Below, one piece after another: positions 1 to 5,746 of a DNA stretch of 11,579 nt. Origin of the DNA: URNF01 sp045531495 (lineage in GTDB: Bacteria; Bacillota; Clostridia; Oscillospirales; Acutalibacteraceae). Every line of letters begins with the position of its first letter. Positions within the stretch are counted from its first letter, which is position 1. Location of the stretch: NCBI GenBank assembly GCA_045531495.1, contig JAZSED010000126.1:1-11579 (forward strand). Direction: 5' to 3'. Below the pieces are notes generated by a model, which saw nothing but the letters and a program-made list of their open reading frames with translations, was not told where the DNA came from and did no database searches. The position numbers and the translations under genes are program-made.

Positions 1-705
1 CGCAGCAGCGCTGAAGGTCGCGGTTTCGGTGGTATACATCGTATCCACGATGCCACTGCCTGCGCCAAACGTCACGCCCGTTTTGGAAATCAGCACGAAG
101 CCCTGCTCTTTGTTAAGCACGCCGTCGGCATCCACAAATTTACCGGGGGTCTGCTGACGGAAACCGAAGATAGCCGCAGCGCCCGAGTTGTTGTGGTCAA
201 AATCGAAGGTGGTCTCGAAGTTTTTGTAGGCAAGCTGTGTGCCCTCTACCTTCGGTACCATCGCGGTGATAACCTCAAATTTGCTGGTCACTTCATACGC
301 GGAAGCGATACCGCCACGCTGTAAGTACACGTTCTGATACAGCGTTTTGAAGGACGCGCAAGCGCCGTTCGGGTCGGTATAGTTGGAACCGAACGGAATG
401 AGCGCATAATGATCCTTATTGTTAAAATACAGATCAAAGTTCGCGTTCAAAACGTTTCTCACGGTAACCGACTCGGTCACGGTGGAGGACGTAAAGTCGT
501 AATGCGGGTTTGAAGCTGTACCGCCGATGACATACTTGCCACCGCTGAAAGGAATGATGTCCTTTACAGTAAAGTCAAAGGTTTTTACTGTGGTTTCTTC
601 TTCGGCGGTTGCGGGCAATGCAACACCGGTGAGAAGCATACCGCACATCAGCGACAGTACCAACAGAACTGCTCCGATGCGTTTCAGGGTAGAAATGCTT
701 TTCAT
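1..705 (-). CDS. secreted protein of unknown function, N-terminal part (runs off left edge)
   Basis: The reading frame is open for 235 codons from an ATG at 705 to the window edge, so the C-terminus is missing. I do not recognise the family. Residues 1-34 form a typical signal peptide: basic start (K2, K8, R9), a hydrophobic core (about 10-31) and a cleavage site after ALPATA, before EEE. C22 is not in a lipobox (preceded by SLM), so a lipoprotein is unlikely. The mature part is rich in alternating Thr/Val/Phe, as in beta-sheet proteins. Residues 160-210 (YKNFETTFDF, then AAIFGFR and GFVLISKTGVTF) resemble strands of a concanavalin A/LamG-like jelly roll; this is my inference from pattern only. 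The ATG has a good ribosome binding site (AAAGGAGAG, about 8 nt upstream) and a good promoter. It is divergent from an AraC-family gene, which is its likely regulator. Carbohydrate binding or degradation at the cell surface is possible but unproven. Confidence 0.8.
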   Translation of the reverse strand, partial: MKSISTLKRIGAVLLVLSLMCGMLLTGVALPATAEEETTVKTFDFTVKDIIPFSGGKYVIGGTASNPHYDFTSSTVTESVTVRNVLNANFDLYFNNKDHYALIPFGSNYTDPNGACASFKTLYQNVYLQRGGIASAYEVTSKFEVITAMVPKVEGTQLAYKNFETTFDFDHNNSGAAAIFGFRQQTPGKFVDADGVLNKEQGFVLISKTGVTFGAGSGIVDTMYTTETATFSAAA

Positions 706-740
706 ATCGTTCTCTCCTTTTCTGACTTTTTGTCTATTTT

Positions 741-769
741 ATTATAGTAAGGGAAAATATATCAAACAA
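741..769 (-). promoter_or_regulatory. sigma-A-type promoter for the secreted-protein gene
   Basis: On the minus strand, TTGTTT (769-764) and TATAAT (746-741) are separated by exactly 17 nt. The -10 is a perfect consensus match and the -35 keeps the TTG. Transcription would start near 734, giving a leader of about 30 nt with the ribosome binding site in it. The spacing and the AT-rich spacer fit a housekeeping promoter. The weak -35 half would suit activation by the neighbouring AraC-family protein. Confidence 0.65.
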
Positions 770-797
770 TACTGTTTTCTGCGTAAAAGGGTTTGAT
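761..797. repeat. 7-bp inverted repeat across the divergent promoters, candidate operator
   Basis: ATCAAAC at 761-767 is repeated as its reverse complement GTTTGAT at 791-797, with 23 bp between the arms. Arm centres are 30 bp apart, close to three helical turns, so both arms would face the same side of the DNA. The left arm overlaps the -35 of the minus-strand promoter and the right arm the -35 of the plus-strand promoter. This position suits a regulator dimer controlling both genes. An alternative is that the symmetry merely reflects two similar -35 elements (both contain TTTGAT). Confidence 0.4.
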
Positions 798-821
798 TTT
801 CTTTGGAAATTGTGCTAAATT
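793..821 (+). promoter_or_regulatory. probable promoter for the AraC-family gene
   Basis: TTGATT (793-798) and TAAATT (816-821) are 17 nt apart on the plus strand. Both hexamers are imperfect, so this is a weaker promoter than its divergent partner. Transcription would start near 828. That leaves a leader of about 27 nt before the GTG at 855, but only about 6 nt before the ATG at 834, which supports the GTG as the true start. Confidence 0.45.
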
Positions 822-854
822 GTATGTAGATGTATGAAACAAGGGGGAAAAACC

Positions 855-2315
855 GTGTTTTCACAAAAACAGCCGATACAGGTTACACTAAAATCGATAT
901 ATAACATACGCCGACCGCCGTTGGAGCACGCGGTCGCCGCAAATATCTACCGCCGCACACCACACCGCTTTCACTTGAAATTGCGTGGCCGGAAAGGATA
1001 TATGACCGTAGACGGTATTGAAGAAAGTCGGATGCCGTTTTATTTTCCCGAAAATGCAAAAGGGTGTTTTTCCTTAGCTTCCAACGGTGTGCTGGGTGAT
1101 GCGGGTGCCTTTCATTACGTGCGGCTGACAGCGGGCGGCGAAACCTTGTTAGACCTTGATTTTACAAAGCTGCAATCGATAGACGAGCTTGAACAATACT
1201 TTAACTGTTACGTTTTTTCCGATCTCATCTGTGATGAAAAGGGCGACCTTGCGTCCGCTAAAGACTATTGGATGCTGAACGAGCGGGGGCATTTGGTGTG
1301 TTCAGGCCTTCAAACGGGGCAGGTTTCGTTCGGTGATGAAGGACCGTTCTTTTTGCTCACTCTACGCCATGCTCCCATTGATGAGTTTGAGGTTGAAGTC
1401 GGGTTTGAACAAAGCTGGCGACGGTATGGCGTTGTGTTTGGCTGTGATGAAAAGAGCTTTCCGTATTATACGTTGCCAAATTCCTATCAATCCACAGGTC
1501 TGCGCGGTGCGTTTGCGTTTGCGGACGCACACAACGGCGCCTGTTTTGTGCGCGGTGCGCTTGTTGATGCCGAAACCGGTTCACCGATTCGTCGTGAAGC
1601 CGCCACCTGCCCGCAGCTGGAATCGCGCTTTATATCCAAGGAACAACTCTCCTTGCCGCGGCATACACTTACCTACCATATATCGACGTCTATGAACTAT
1701 CACACCGAAACGGAAGTTTTACGTGCCACGCCGGGGTCGGTAGTATATCTGCCGCCAAGCACACCCTGCCGATTGGAGGGGGATACGGATGACATACTGC
1801 GTATCGAATTTGACAGTGACCGTACCTTCCCGCCGACACTGATTCAGCCGAAGCAACCGGAGCTGCTCCGCCGTATGTTTGACGAGATACATGTGATATG
1901 GCACACCACGCTTACCAACAAAAACTACCGCGCGATGTCGATTTTTTACCGTATTATGGCGGAAATTTCCCAACCGACAGCCGAAAAGGAAACCGCCGAC
2001 ACCATGCGTGAGGTTCTGCGGTATATCCACCACCATTTTACCGAGGCTACCCTTTCTGTAAAAGAAGTAGCACAAATGTCGGGTATCTGTGAATCATCCT
2101 TTTATCACGTATTCCACGAGGCATGCGGTATGACGCCCAAAGCCTACATCTTAAACTGCCGTTTGCACCACGCGTGTGCGTTGCTGAGAACACAAGATAT
2201 AAAAATCTATGAGGTTGCGGAAAAAAGCGGATTTGCGGATGTCAAATACTTTATGACCGCTTTCAAACGTGAAATGGGCATTTCTCCCGGAAAATATCAA
2301 AAACAAAACGCGTAG
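855..2315 (+). CDS. AraC-family transcriptional regulator with a lectin-like N-terminal half
   Basis: A predicted soluble DNA-binding regulator of 486 residues, much longer than the usual ~290 of the family. The C-terminus (about 383-483) is the AraC double helix-turn-helix: LSVKEVAQMSGICESSFYHV is the first helix-turn-helix, IYEVAEKSGF then YFMTAFKREMGISPGKY the second, matching the family signature. Residues about 258-322 look like the cupin-type effector domain (HTLTYHIS, then PGSVVYLPP and ILRIEFD). Residues about 37-240 are unusual: GYMTVDG, then KGCFSLASNG and FHYVRL, followed by FEVEVGF and YGVVFGCD, resemble strands of a concanavalin A/LamG-like jelly roll. That is inference. I chose GTG at 855 because AAGGGGGA (841-848) sits 6 nt before it; the in-frame ATG at 834 has no ribosome binding site. 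The gene is divergent from the secreted-protein gene, its likely target, and converges on rplQ with a shared terminator. No membrane segment is seen, so the effector would be intracellular. Confidence 0.85.
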   Translation: MFSQKQPIQVTLKSIYNIRRPPLEHAVAANIYRRTPHRFHLKLRGRKGYMTVDGIEESRMPFYFPENAKGCFSLASNGVLGDAGAFHYVRLTAGGETLLDLDFTKLQSIDELEQYFNCYVFSDLICDEKGDLASAKDYWMLNERGHLVCSGLQTGQVSFGDEGPFFLLTLRHAPIDEFEVEVGFEQSWRRYGVVFGCDEKSFPYYTLPNSYQSTGLRGAFAFADAHNGACFVRGALVDAETGSPIRREAATCPQLESRFISKEQLSLPRHTLTYHISTSMNYHTETEVLRATPGSVVYLPPSTPCRLEGDTDDILRIEFDSDRTFPPTLIQPKQPELLRRMFDEIHVIWHTTLTNKNYRAMSIFYRIMAEISQPTAEKETADTMREVLRYIHHHFTEATLSVKEVAQMSGICESSFYHVFHEACGMTPKAYILNCRLHHACALLRTQDIKIYEVAEKSGFADVKYFMTAFKREMGISPGKYQKQNA

Positions 2316-2325
2316 GTCATAAACA

Positions 2326-2363
2326 AAAAACCGCTGTGACTTTCGAAAGACACAGCGGTTTTT
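2326..2363. terminator. bidirectional intrinsic terminator between the AraC-family gene and rplQ
   Basis: Perfect 13-bp arms (2326-2338 and 2351-2363) contain CCGCTGTG/CACAGCGG flanked by A/T runs. The 12-nt loop can add a short inner stem (CTTTCGAAAG, 2340-2349). On the plus strand the stem ends in TTTTT; on the minus strand it ends in TTTTTTG. It lies 11 nt after the regulator stop and 20 nt after the rplQ stop, so it can end both converging transcripts and marks the end of the ribosomal operon. Confidence 0.93.
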
Positions 2364-2383
2364 ATACGTTTTACACGAAATGC

Positions 2384-2728
2384 TTATTTCACCAATTCGA
2401 TGATAGCCATTTCAGCGGCGTCGCCGCGACGGGCACCCACCTTGATGATGCGGGTGTAACCGCCCTTACGGTCTGCGTAAGTCGGCGCGATTTCGTCAAA
2501 CAATTTTTTGCATACATCCTCTTTGGTTACAAACGCGTATACGAGGCGTTTGTTCGCGAGGGTGGGCTCTTTCGCGATGGTGATCATTTTTTCCGCCATG
2601 GAACGTACTTCTTTAGCACGGGTCACGGTGGTTTCGATTCTGCCGTTTTCCAGCAAGAAAGTCACCATAGCTCTGAGCATTGCCATACGGGAAGCAGTCG
2701 GTCTGCCGAGCTTTCTGGTTCCGGGCAT
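2384..2728 (-). CDS. rplQ: 50S ribosomal protein bL17
   Basis: Large-subunit protein bL17, 114 residues, the usual size for the compact Firmicutes form. The start (MPGTRKLGRPTASRMAMLR) and the segment GRIETTVTRAKEVR are the family's conserved N-terminal core, and the end (RRGDAAEMAIIELVK) is also typical. It is the last gene of the operon, 32 bp after rpoA, with an AAAGGAG ribosome binding site. The shared terminator follows at once. In many Clostridia the next genes would be the ecfA1-ecfA2-ecfT transporter cluster and truA; none is present here. Confidence 0.98.
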   Translation of the reverse strand: MPGTRKLGRPTASRMAMLRAMVTFLLENGRIETTVTRAKEVRSMAEKMITIAKEPTLANKRLVYAFVTKEDVCKKLFDEIAPTYADRKGGYTRIIKVGARRGDAAEMAIIELVK

Positions 2729-2760
2729 GTATATTCACTCCTTTTTAGTGTCACACACTC

Positions 2761-3714
2761 TTATTCTTCTTCTTGGCTCAAGGTAAATCCTAAGGAAGCG
2801 AGCTTGTTAACCACTTCTTCGAGGGATTTACGGCCCAGGTTACGCACCTTCATCATATCCTCTTCGGTCTTGTTGATGAGGTCGCCCACCGTATTGATGC
2901 CTGCACGTTTCAGGCAGTTGAAAGAACGAACCGAAAGGTCGAGTTCTTCAATGGTCATTTCCAAAAGACCGTCTTTCTGGTTGTCCTCTTTGTTCACCAT
3001 AATGGGGCTGCCCGCATACATATCGCCGGAAAGATCGACGAACAGTTCGAGATGCTCCATAATAATCTTCGCCGCCAAGGAAACAGCCTCTTTTGCACTG
3101 ATAGTGCCGTTGGTCCATACTTCCAAGGTCAGTTTGTTGAAGTCGGTGATCTGGCCCACGCGGGTGTTTTCCACGGTGTAGTTTACCTTCTCTACAGGGG
3201 TGTAGATGGAGTCTACAGGGATAACGCTGATAACGGGAGCCATATTCTGCTTGTTCATTTCGGCGGAGACATAACCTCTGCCTTTGTCAAGGGTAATTTC
3301 CATGTACAGCTTAGCACCTTCGCCCAAGGTGGCGATGTGCATATCGGGATTCAAGATCTCCACTTCGCTGTCACATTTGATGCTGCCCGCGGTGACTTCG
3401 CAAGCACCTTCCGCTGCAACGTATACGGTTTTCGGACCTTCGCCGTTGATTTTCGCGGTCAAACCCTTGATATTCAAGATGATCTCGGTTACATCCTCTT
3501 TCACACCTTCGATGGTGGAAAATTCGTGCAGGATGCCGTCGATTTTCACCGAAGTGACGGCAACACCCGGCAGAGAGGAAAGCAATACACGACGCAGGCT
3601 GTTGCCGAGCGTGGTGCCGTATCCTCTTTCTAACGGCTCAATGACAAATTTGCCATAGGTGCCGTCGGGAGCGAGATCCAATGCTTCGATTCTGGGCTTT
3701 TCAATTTCAATCAT
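2761..3714 (-). CDS. rpoA: DNA-directed RNA polymerase subunit alpha
   Basis: Alpha subunit of RNA polymerase; the dimer is the scaffold on which beta and beta' assemble. The protein has 317 residues, a normal length for Firmicutes. The N-terminal assembly domain (about 1-230) carries GYGTTLGNSLRRVLLSSLPG at 31-50, the dimer-forming helix. A linker near 238-250 (NKEDNQKDG) leads to the C-terminal domain (about 253-317), with SVRSFNCLKRAGINTVGDL. R263 corresponds to the E. coli R265 that contacts UP elements and activators, and NLGRKSLEEV forms the second contact helix. The acidic tail ends in SQEEE. The ribosome binding site AAGGAGGG lies about 8 nt before the ATG. Upstream is the widest gap in the operon (140 bp), holding tandem hairpins that could tune its level relative to the ribosomal genes. 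Confidence 0.99.
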   Translation of the reverse strand: MIEIEKPRIEALDLAPDGTYGKFVIEPLERGYGTTLGNSLRRVLLSSLPGVAVTSVKIDGILHEFSTIEGVKEDVTEIILNIKGLTAKINGEGPKTVYVAAEGACEVTAGSIKCDSEVEILNPDMHIATLGEGAKLYMEITLDKGRGYVSAEMNKQNMAPVISVIPVDSIYTPVEKVNYTVENTRVGQITDFNKLTLEVWTNGTISAKEAVSLAAKIIMEHLELFVDLSGDMYAGSPIMVNKEDNQKDGLLEMTIEELDLSVRSFNCLKRAGINTVGDLINKTEEDMMKVRNLGRKSLEEVVNKLASLGFTLSQEEE

Positions 3715-3740
3715 CCAAAACCCTCCTTACAGTTACATTC

Positions 3741-3755
3741 CGACTATAAAAGTCG
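3741..3755 (-). promoter_or_regulatory. small hairpin in the rpoA leader
   Basis: CGACT (3741-3745) and AGTCG (3751-3755) form a 5-bp stem with a 5-nt loop in the rpoA leader, about 12 nt ahead of the rpoA ribosome binding site (near 3722-3729). Such a stem could protect the message or affect ribosome access, but it is short and could be chance. Confidence 0.3.
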
Positions 3756-3799
3756 TAATATGATATCTTGTTTTCCTGTGTCTTACATTCTCTCGGTCG

Positions 3800-3830
3800 A
3801 AAAACTCCCCCCGCAACGCAAATTGCGGGG
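3800..3830 (-). terminator. possible attenuator hairpin between rpsD and rpoA
   Basis: In the minus-strand transcript, CCCCGCAA pairs perfectly with TTGCGGGG (3830-3823 with 3816-3809) around a 6-nt loop, then comes GGAG and five U (3804-3800). The GC-rich stem and U run resemble an intrinsic terminator, but the U run starts 4 nt after the stem and is short, so it would be leaky at best. That fits partial attenuation of rpoA and rplQ relative to the upstream genes. It could also be an RNA-processing or protein-binding site. Confidence 0.45.
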
Positions 3831-3861
3831 CAAGTAACCTCGGCAAAGCCGCGATTACTTG
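3831..3861 (-). promoter_or_regulatory. hairpin spanning the rpsD stop codon
   Basis: CAAGTAA (3831-3837) is the reverse complement of TTACTTG (3855-3861), and inside it CGGC (3841-3844) pairs with GCCG (3848-3851) around an AAA loop, with mismatches at 3838/3854 and 3840/3852. In RNA the stem includes the last rpsD codon and its UAA stop. It directly abuts the next hairpin, with no bases between them. A ribosome ending rpsD translation would melt it, so the pair could couple rpsD translation to what happens before rpoA. That role is inference. Confidence 0.4.
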
Positions 3862-4484
3862 GAGTACAATTCGACGATGAGGGTTTCTTCGATCGGCAGG
3901 TCGATGTCTTCGCGGTTCGCGAGAGAAACAACCTTCGCTTCCATGTTGGCGCGATCGAGATCAAGCCACTGCGGCACCGGACGAGAGCTGTTTGCTTCGA
4001 TGATGCCTTTGATTTTGCCCAGCTGACGGCTGCCTTCTTTGATAGCCACAACCTGACCCGGTTTTACCAGGTAGGAGGGGACGTTCACTTTGCGGCCGTT
4101 AACGGTGAAGTGGCCCTGGGTTACCAGCTGACGCGCTTCAGCGCGGGAAGCGGCAAAGCCCAAACGGTACACTACGTTGTCAAGACGGGATTCCAAAAGA
4201 CGGAGCAAGTTTTCACCCGCCTGGCCTTCCATCTTGGTAGCCAGCTCGAAATAATGACGGAACTGACCTTCCAGCACGCCGTAATAACGACGGGCAAACT
4301 GCTTGGTGCGCAGCTGCTTGCCGTATTCGGAAGCTTTCTTGTTACGCGCCTGACCGTGTTGGCCGGGAGCATAGGCACGGCGCTCGATAGCGCACTTGCC
4401 GGTATAGCATCTTTCACCCTTCAAAAAGAGTTTCTGTCCTTCGCGGCGGCAAAGTCTGCACACCGCACCGGTATATCTTGCCAT
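3855..4484 (-). CDS. rpsD: 30S ribosomal protein uS4
   Basis: Primary 16S rRNA-binding protein that nucleates small-subunit assembly; 209 residues, normal length. The N-terminus has four cysteines (C9, C12, C26, C31) spaced as in the zinc-binding form. The S4 RNA-binding domain follows (about 99-160), with LESRLDNVVYRLGFAASRAE, then QLVTQGHFTVNGRKVNVPSY; the end EETLIVELYSK is typical. AGGAGGT lies 9 nt before the ATG. In Bacillus rpsD is away from this operon, whereas in Clostridia it sits between rpsK and rpoA as here. In several bacteria S4 represses its own operon through an mRNA structure; the tandem hairpins just after this gene are candidates for some control, though not a known S4 site. 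Confidence 0.99.
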   Translation of the reverse strand: MARYTGAVCRLCRREGQKLFLKGERCYTGKCAIERRAYAPGQHGQARNKKASEYGKQLRTKQFARRYYGVLEGQFRHYFELATKMEGQAGENLLRLLESRLDNVVYRLGFAASRAEARQLVTQGHFTVNGRKVNVPSYLVKPGQVVAIKEGSRQLGKIKGIIEANSSRPVPQWLDLDRANMEAKVVSLANREDIDLPIEETLIVELYSK

Positions 4485-4508
4485 ATTGGTTGCACCTCCT
4501 GATAATTG

Positions 4509-4916
4509 TTATACGCGTCTTCTCTTGGGAGGACGGCATCCGTTGTGCGGAATGGGGGTTACGTCTTTGATCATGGTAACTTCCAAACCTGCAGCCTGCA
4601 GAGCGCGGATGGCGGCTTCACGGCCGGCACCGGGGCCCTTTACATATACTTCCACAGTTTTCAGACCGTGTTCCATAGCCGCTTTGGCAGCGGTTTCAGC
4701 AGCGCTCTGAGCAGCAAAGGGAGTGGACTTGCGGGAACCGCGGAAGCCCAATTCGCCTGCGCTCGCCCAAGAAAGAGCGTTGCCCTGGGTATCGGTGATG
4801 GTAACAATGGTGTTGTTGAACGTGGACTGGATATGTGCGGCGCCACGCTCAATGTTTTTGCGTTCTTTGCGACGACGGGTGGTAGCACCCTTGCGCGCAG
4901 TAGTCTTAGCAGCCAT
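4509..4916 (-). CDS. rpsK: 30S ribosomal protein uS11
   Basis: Small-subunit platform protein near the decoding region that contacts mRNA in the E-site path. It has 135 residues, slightly longer than the common 129 owing to a basic Ala/Thr/Arg-rich N-terminus (MAAKTTARKGATTRRRK). Conserved blocks are NNTIVTITD (34-42), GFRGSRKSTPFAAQ (57-70), GPGAGRE (94-100) and the C-terminal DVTPIPHNGCRPPKRRRV. It starts 16 bp after rpsM, with an AGGAGGG ribosome binding site within the gap, and precedes rpsD by 24 bp. Confidence 0.99.
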   Translation of the reverse strand: MAAKTTARKGATTRRRKERKNIERGAAHIQSTFNNTIVTITDTQGNALSWASAGELGFRGSRKSTPFAAQSAAETAAKAAMEHGLKTVEVYVKGPGAGREAAIRALQAAGLEVTMIKDVTPIPHNGCRPPKRRRV

Positions 4917-4932
4917 TTACTATCCCTCCTGC

Positions 4933-5301
4933 TTACTTCTTCTTGTTGGCAATGGTCTTCTTCGGGCCCTTACGGGTACGCGCGTTGGTCTTGGAGCGCT
5001 GACCGCGCACCGGCAGACCTTTGCGGTGACGAAGGCCGCGATAGCAGCCGATTTCGATAAGGGTTTTGATATCCATTGCAACTTCACGGCGGAGGTCACC
5101 CTCTACCTTATAGTTGTGGTCAATATACTCGCGGAGCTTGGAAACGTCGTCCTCGCTCAGGTCACGCACGCGGGTATCCGGGTTAACACCGGTCGCGGCG
5201 AGAATATCGCAAGCAGATTTACGGCCGATGCCGTAGATGTAGGTCAGGCCGATTTCGACACGTTTGTCTCTGGGTAAATCAACACCAGCAATACGAGCCA
5301 T
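4933..5301 (-). CDS. rpsM: 30S ribosomal protein uS13
   Basis: Small-subunit head protein that touches 50S at the intersubunit bridges and the P-site tRNA; 122 residues, usual size. The start (MARIAGVDLPRDKRVEIGLT), the helix-two-turns-helix segment (YIYGIGRKSACDIL) and the basic tail (GCYRGLRHRKGLPVRGQR at 85-102, then TNARTRKGPKK) are all family hallmarks. It lies 39 bp after rpmJ, with AAGGAAGGAA as the ribosome binding site. This is the classical first protein of the alpha operon, here fused to spc by infA and rpmJ. Confidence 0.99.
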   Translation of the reverse strand: MARIAGVDLPRDKRVEIGLTYIYGIGRKSACDILAATGVNPDTRVRDLSEDDVSKLREYIDHNYKVEGDLRREVAMDIKTLIEIGCYRGLRHRKGLPVRGQRSKTNARTRKGPKKTIANKKK

Positions 5302-5340
5302 AGTTACATTCCTTCCTTTCGCTTCGATACAAACAAGGGA

Positions 5341-5454
5341 TTAACCCTGACGCTGTTTGTGCTTCGGATTTTCGCAAATCACCATCACGCGACCTTTGCG
5401 CTTGATGATTTTGCATTTTTCGCAAATTTTCTTAACAGAAGGTCTGACTTTCAT
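5341..5454 (-). CDS. rpmJ: 50S ribosomal protein bL36, zinc form
   Basis: A 37-residue protein of the large subunit, read directly from the sequence: it starts MKVRPSVKKICEKCKI and ends NPKHKQRQG. Zinc ligands are C11, C14, C27 and H32, the complete C-x2-C-x12-C-x4-H ribbon, so this is the zinc-dependent paralogue and not the zinc-free form made under zinc starvation. The ATG is preceded by a near-perfect AAAGGAGGT with 7 nt spacing. It lies 56 bp after infA and 39 bp before rpsM, its standard place in Firmicutes. Confidence 0.98.
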   Translation of the reverse strand: MKVRPSVKKICEKCKIIKRKGRVMVICENPKHKQRQG

Positions 5455-5468
5455 TAAGAATACCTCCT

Positions 5469-5484
5469 TTGCACTTTTGTGCAA
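5469..5484 (-). promoter_or_regulatory. perfect small hairpin abutting the rpmJ ribosome binding site
   Basis: TTGCAC (5469-5474) and GTGCAA (5479-5484) form a 6-bp perfect stem with a 4-nt loop. In the transcript its 3' arm overlaps the first bases of the AAAGGAGGT used by rpmJ. Folding could slow ribosome loading on rpmJ or simply block spreading of structure into the binding site. No U run follows, so it is not a terminator. Confidence 0.35.
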
Positions 5485-5510
5485 TTGTTATTTGTGTTAG
5501 TCGCTTAGCG

Positions 5511-5729
5511 TTATTTTGTACGCCAAGTGATGCGACCTTTGGTCAAATCATAAGGGGACATTTCTACAGTCACCTTATCGCCCGGCAGAATGCGGATATA
5601 GTTCATACGCAATTTACCGGAAATGTGGGCCAAGATTTTATGGCCGTTTGCCAGCTCTACCTGGAACGTCGCGTTAGGCAACGCTTCGATAACGGTACCT
5701 TCCAGTTCGATGACATCCGATTTGGACAT
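5511..5729 (-). CDS. infA: translation initiation factor IF-1
   Basis: IF-1 binds the A site of the 30S subunit during initiation and helps IF-2 and IF-3 choose the initiator tRNA. It has 72 residues, exactly the family length, with a single S1-like OB fold. Signatures are IELEGTVIEALPNATFQVEL, HISGKLRMNYIRILPGDKV and SPYDLTKGRITWR. It starts 17 bp after map, with an AGGAGGT ribosome binding site. Some Clostridia carry a KOW-domain gene between map and infA; it is absent here. Confidence 0.99.
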   Translation of the reverse strand: MSKSDVIELEGTVIEALPNATFQVELANGHKILAHISGKLRMNYIRILPGDKVTVEMSPYDLTKGRITWRTK

Positions 5730-5746
5730 GAGAGTTACCTCCTATT

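Noticed and set aside
527..796. Plus-strand open frame of 89 codons
   Set aside because: It is antisense to the signal-peptide region of the secreted-protein gene, has no ribosome binding site and looks like no protein.
834..854. In-frame ATG at 834 as the start of the AraC-family gene
   Set aside because: It has no ribosome binding site and would leave almost no leader after the likely promoter, whereas GTG at 855 follows AAGGGGGA by 6 nt.
2336..3181. Long plus-strand open frame opposite rplQ and rpoA
   Set aside because: It is a shadow of the two well-conserved genes on the other strand; its sequence is low in sense and has no ribosome binding site.
3834..3857. S4-type pseudoknot binding site near the rpsD end
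   Set aside because: The visible pairings are two simple hairpins; I could not find the nested pairing that the known alpha-operon S4 site requires, and that site is at rpsM in E. coli.
3707..4051. Minus-strand open frame crossing the rpsD end and rpsD-rpoA gap
   Set aside because: It overlaps rpsD in another frame and runs through the hairpin region; no family resemblance or ribosome binding site.
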